Source of the DNA: an uncultured Prevotellaceae bacterium
GTDB lineage: Bacteria; Bacteroidota; Bacteroidia; Bacteroidales; Bacteroidaceae
DNA length: 51,940 nucleotides
Assembly: GCA_900317305.1 (NCBI GenBank)
Contig: ONGG01000037.1
Span: forward strand, 1-51,940
Reading direction: 5' to 3'
The position numbers and the translations under genes are program-made. Position 1 is the first letter of the stretch, and each line of letters begins with the position of its first letter. Below, piece by piece: positions 49,134 through 51,940 of the stretch. The notes beneath the pieces were generated by a model, which was given only the letters and a program-made list of their open reading frames with translations, did not search any database and was not told the origin of the DNA.

Positions 49134-51569
49134 TTAGATGTTGGCGATGCTCATGATGTTGGCAAACACGCCTGCGGCGGTGACGCTGGCACCGGCGCCA
49201 TAGCCCTGGATGAGCATGGGGAACTCGCGGTAGCGCTCGGTGGTGAGCATCACGATGTTGTTGCTGCCCTGCAGGTTGTAGAACGGGTGGCCCTGGGGCA
49301 CCTCCTGCAGCGCCACGTTGGTCTTGCCGTGGTCCATCGTGGCCACGAAGCGCCATCGCTTGCCCTCGGCCTCGAGGGCTTTCCGGCGCTCCTCGAACGA
49401 GGCGTCGAGTTCGGGCAGCCGTTTCCAGAACTCGTCGATGGTGCCCTCGAAATAGTCGTCGGGCACGAAGAGTTCTTTCCTCACATCCTCTTGCTCCACT
49501 TTGTAGCCGGCCTCGCGGGTGAGGATGACGAGCTTGCGCACCACGTCCTTGCCGCTCAGGTCGATGCGTGGGTCGGGCTCGCTGTAGCCGAACACCTTGG
49601 CGCGGCGCACGGTCTCGGAGAACGGCACGTCGGCCGATATCTCGTTGAAGATGAAGTTGAGCGTGCCGCTGAGCACGGCCTCTATCTTGAGAATCTTGTC
49701 GCCGGAGTTGCATAGGTCGTTGATGGTGCCGATGATGGGCAGTCCTGCGCCCACGTTGGTCTCGTAGCGGAATTTCACACCGCGCTGCAGGGCGGTGAGC
49801 TTCAGTCGCCGGTAGGTATCGTAGTCCGACGAGGCGGCAATCTTGTTGGCGGCAATCACACTGATGTTGTGCTCCAGGAACGACTGGTAGAGGCTGGCCA
49901 CCTCGCCACTGGCGGTGCAGTCGACGAACACGCTGTTGAAGATGTTCATGCCCGTCACCTCGTCGTGCAGGCGCTGCTTGTTGCTGGGCTCGGCCTCCTC
50001 GAGCAGGTGGCGGTAGTTGTTCAAGTCGATGCCGTCGCGGGTGAAGATGGCCTTCTTCGAACTGGCGATGCCCACGACGTTGAGTTTCAGCCGGCTGGTC
50101 TCCTTGAGCGACTCATACTGCGAGCGTATCTGCTCGATGAGTTTGCTGCCCACGGTGCCCACGCCGCAGATGAAGAGGTTGAGCACCTTGTATTCGGAGA
50201 GGAAGAAGGAGTCGTGGAGCACGTTGAGCGACTTGCGCAGGAAGCGTCCGTCGACCACGAACGAGATGTTGGTCTCCGAGGCGCCCTGGGCACAGGCGAT
50301 GACGCTGATGCCGCTACGGCCGAGCGTGCCGAAGAGCTTTCCGGCGATGCCCGGCGTGTGCTTCATGTTCTCGCCCACGATGGCAATGGTGGCCAGGCCA
50401 CTCTCGGCATGCATGGGGAACATGGCTCCCGTCTCGATCTCCTTGGCGAACTCCTCGTTGAGCACCTCGACGGCCGATGCGGCATCCTCGTCGCGCACGC
50501 CGATGGAGGTGGAGTTCTCCGACGAGGCCTGCGACACCATGAACACCGAGATGCCGTTGGCGGCCAGTCGGGAGAAGATGCGGCGGTTGACGCCGATGAC
50601 ACCCACCATCGAGAGACCGGTCACGGTGATGAGGGTGGTGCCGCTGATGCTCGAGATGCCCTTGATGGGCTTCTGGTCGTTGTCGATCTTGTCTTTGATG
50701 ATGGTGCCCGGGTTGCCTGGGTTGAAGGTGTTCTTCACCAGGATGGGGATGTTCTTCACGCAGACGGGGTATATGGTGGGAGGATAGATGACTTTGGCAC
50801 CGAAGTTGCAAAGCTCCATGGCCTCGATATAGCTCAGGGCATTGATGGTGTAGGCGGTCTTGATGACACGCGGGTCGGCGGTCATGAACCCATCGACGTC
50901 GGTCCATATCTCCAGAATCTCGGCATCGAGGGCGGCGGCGATGATGGCGGCGGTGTAGTCGCTGCCACCACGGCCCAGGTTGGTCACCTCGCCGGTGTCG
51001 CGGTCGCGGCTGATGAATCCCGGCACGAGCGACACCTTGGGCAGCTCGTCGAACGTGTCGCGAACGAGTTTGTTGGTGAGGTCGCTGTCGAGCACGTGCT
51101 TGCCGTTCTTCTTCACGGTCTTGATAAACTCGCGTGCGTCATACCATCTGGCTCCCTTGATGAGGGTGGCCACGATGTTGCTGCTCAGCCGCTCGCCATA
51201 ACTGACGATGGCGTCGAGGGTCTTCTCGCTGAGGTCGTGAATGAGATAAACACCGAAATAGATGCTTTTCAACTGTTCGAAAAGCGAGTCGATGGTAGCG
51301 AACAACTGTTCGCGCTTCTTGGGCTCGTTGATGATGGTGTCGATCATCTTGTGATGCCGGTCGACCATCGTCTGGAACTCCTCTTTGTAACGCTCGTCGC
51401 CTTGCAATGCAAGGTGCGAGGTGTGAATCAGGTTGTCGGTGATGCCTCCGAGGGCACTCACCACCACTACTACGGGTTGCTTGCGGGCCTCTGCCTCCAC
51501 AATGCGTTTCAAGCTCAGAATGCTTTTCACGGAACCAACGGATGTTCCGCCAAATTTTAATACTTTCAT
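49134..51569 (-). CDS. thrA: Bifunctional aspartokinase / homoserine dehydrogenase
   Basis: The 811-aa product has the length of ThrA. The aspartokinase domain starts MKVLKFGGTSVGSV and includes GRGGSDYTAA (about residue 210). ACT-type regulatory segments follow (VTGLSMVGVIGVNRRIFSRLA; GLATIAIVGENMKHTPGIAGK). The homoserine dehydrogenase domain begins LFICGVGTVGSKLIEQI near residue 465, with NVGAGLPIIGTI. It catalyses the first and third steps of the aspartate-to-threonine pathway and is likely inhibited by threonine. It is the first gene of the thr operon. Confidence 0.96.
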   Translation of the reverse strand: MKVLKFGGTSVGSVKSILSLKRIVEAEARKQPVVVVVSALGGITDNLIHTSHLALQGDERYKEEFQTMVDRHHKMIDTIINEPKKREQLFATIDSLFEQLKSIYFGVYLIHDLSEKTLDAIVSYGERLSSNIVATLIKGARWYDAREFIKTVKKNGKHVLDSDLTNKLVRDTFDELPKVSLVPGFISRDRDTGEVTNLGRGGSDYTAAIIAAALDAEILEIWTDVDGFMTADPRVIKTAYTINALSYIEAMELCNFGAKVIYPPTIYPVCVKNIPILVKNTFNPGNPGTIIKDKIDNDQKPIKGISSISGTTLITVTGLSMVGVIGVNRRIFSRLAANGISVFMVSQASSENSTSIGVRDEDAASAVEVLNEEFAKEIETGAMFPMHAESGLATIAIVGENMKHTPGIAGKLFGTLGRSGISVIACAQGASETNISFVVDGRFLRKSLNVLHDSFFLSEYKVLNLFICGVGTVGSKLIEQIRSQYESLKETSRLKLNVVGIASSKKAIFTRDGIDLNNYRHLLEEAEPSNKQRLHDEVTGMNIFNSVFVDCTASGEVASLYQSFLEHNISVIAANKIAASSDYDTYRRLKLTALQRGVKFRYETNVGAGLPIIGTINDLCNSGDKILKIEAVLSGTLNFIFNEISADVPFSETVRRAKVFGYSEPDPRIDLSGKDVVRKLVILTREAGYKVEQEDVRKELFVPDDYFEGTIDEFWKRLPELDASFEERRKALEAEGKRWRFVATMDHGKTNVALQEVPQGHPFYNLQGSNNIVMLTTERYREFPMLIQGYGAGASVTAAGVFANIMSIANI

Positions 51570-51635
51570 TGACTTTTATTGGTTATTAAATCCTGGCACC
51601 CCTCTACAAACGGGGCGTTACTCCAAATTCGGCGA

Positions 51636-51788
51636 CAAAAGTACGAATATTTGGCGAAACAAACGAAATATTTCAAAGAATAAAGCCATTAGGGGTTAAA
51701 ATAGGGTGGAGAGGGGGCTAGTGAAACTAGTAGCCCTAGTGATACTAGTCATCCTAGACGACTAGCTTTCTATTTCGGTGCAAATATA
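51636..51788 (-). promoter_or_regulatory. Two candidate promoters of the thr operon
   Basis: Minus-strand TACTTTTG (51636-51643) lies 67 nt, and TATATTTG (51781-51788) 212 nt, upstream of the thrA ATG. Both fit TAnnTTTG; their -33 elements are imperfect. The distal one would give a leader of about 205 nt containing the CTAG array. No threonine/isoleucine-rich leader peptide was seen. Confidence 0.5.
51718..51765 (+). repeat. Phased CTAG array in the thrA leader
   Basis: CTAG starts at 51718, 51727, 51736, 51745, 51754 and 51762: spacing 9, 9, 9, 9 and 8 bp. Several units read CTAGTNNNN. CTAG is normally one of the rarest tetranucleotides, so six in 48 bp is striking. Confidence 0.85.
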
Positions 51789-51907
51789 CAAAAAAGGATT
51801 TGCATTTAAAAGCGTTCAATAGTCTTTTCAGGGCAATAACAATTACTAAAGTTTCGCAAGTGAATATTCATTCATCATGCGACTAATTTATACATTTGAT
51901 ATAGCTT

Positions 51908-51940
51908 ATGGAACTTTGGATTCCCGTCAATAACAGCAGA
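51908..51940 (+). CDS. Possible start of a gene cut by the window edge
   Basis: An ATG at 51908 opens a frame (MELWIPVNNSR) running off the end. TACATTTG at 51891-51898 is a good -7 element just upstream, which would give a very short leader. Eleven codons are too few to identify anything. Confidence 0.25.
   Translation, partial: MELWIPVNNSR

Noticed and set aside
49869-51560. Long + strand open frame (563 aa) opposite thrA
   Set aside because: Antisense shadow of thrA.
51570-51780. Classical thr attenuator with leader peptide
   Set aside because: No short frame rich in Thr or Ile codons and no terminator/antiterminator pair was found upstream of thrA.

Overview
The window looks like a piece of a Prevotella-type chromosome (Bacteroidales). 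The evidence is a SusC/SusD pair, lipoproteins with acidic residues after the lipid cysteine, reg_prop sensor architecture, GH97/GH13/GH77 starch enzymes, and many promoters of the Bacteroidetes form TTTG-N19..21-TAnnTTTG. It carries ordinary metabolic genes, two carbohydrate-use clusters and several families of short intergenic repeats.

Layout. 1-120: a very good leftward promoter whose leader resembles an rRNA leader. 300-4640: a secreted aspartic-protease/PDZ protein, an OmpA-type lipoprotein, a CotH-like secreted protein and a small unknown gene. 5052-9900: purL followed by two overlapping half-size CHR (chromate family) transporter genes. 10012-23486: an arabinan-type polysaccharide utilisation locus, made of a periplasmic GH43 on the + strand facing a minus-strand operon (SusC, SusD, a repeat-containing surface glycan-binding lipoprotein and a surface GH43 lipoprotein), driven by a membrane-spanning reg_prop/AraC regulator. 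The susC copy has a frameshift that looks like a 5-nt loss in the plug domain. 23639-32545: an alpha-glucan operon malQ-susB-pulA-susA without its own SusCD. 32546-33319: a gene-poor region with a repeat, an orphan terminator and a possible 23-aa peptide. 33320-39032: a CE6-CE1 double esterase, then a membrane protein and a CXXCH-containing PD40-like lipoprotein. 39615-46382: a complete glycine cleavage operon (lplA, gcvT, gcvH, gcvPA, gcvPB, lpdA). 46528-51569: the threonine operon thrA - ApgM-like proposed homoserine kinase - thrC.

How the parts fit. In the arabinan locus a surface GH43 and a glycan-binding protein would feed SusCD, and the periplasmic GH43 would continue the digestion. Three 10-bp direct repeats at 20-21 bp spacing in front of susC are the likely operator of the neighbouring regulator. 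In the starch cluster the periplasmic SusA, PulA and SusB hand maltodextrin and glucose to cytosolic MalQ. In the glycine operon the lipoate ligase charges GcvH, which serves the P, T and L proteins.

The least explained signals are non-coding. One is a repeat family with a constant 61-bp core bounded by CAGACA...TGTCTG and flanked by inverted AGTTCAGG arrays (three copies). The others are 9-10 bp phased CTATAG arrays inside two operons, a 9-bp phased CTAG array in the thrA leader, and a shared ~60-bp promoter cassette in front of the aspartic-protease gene and purL.
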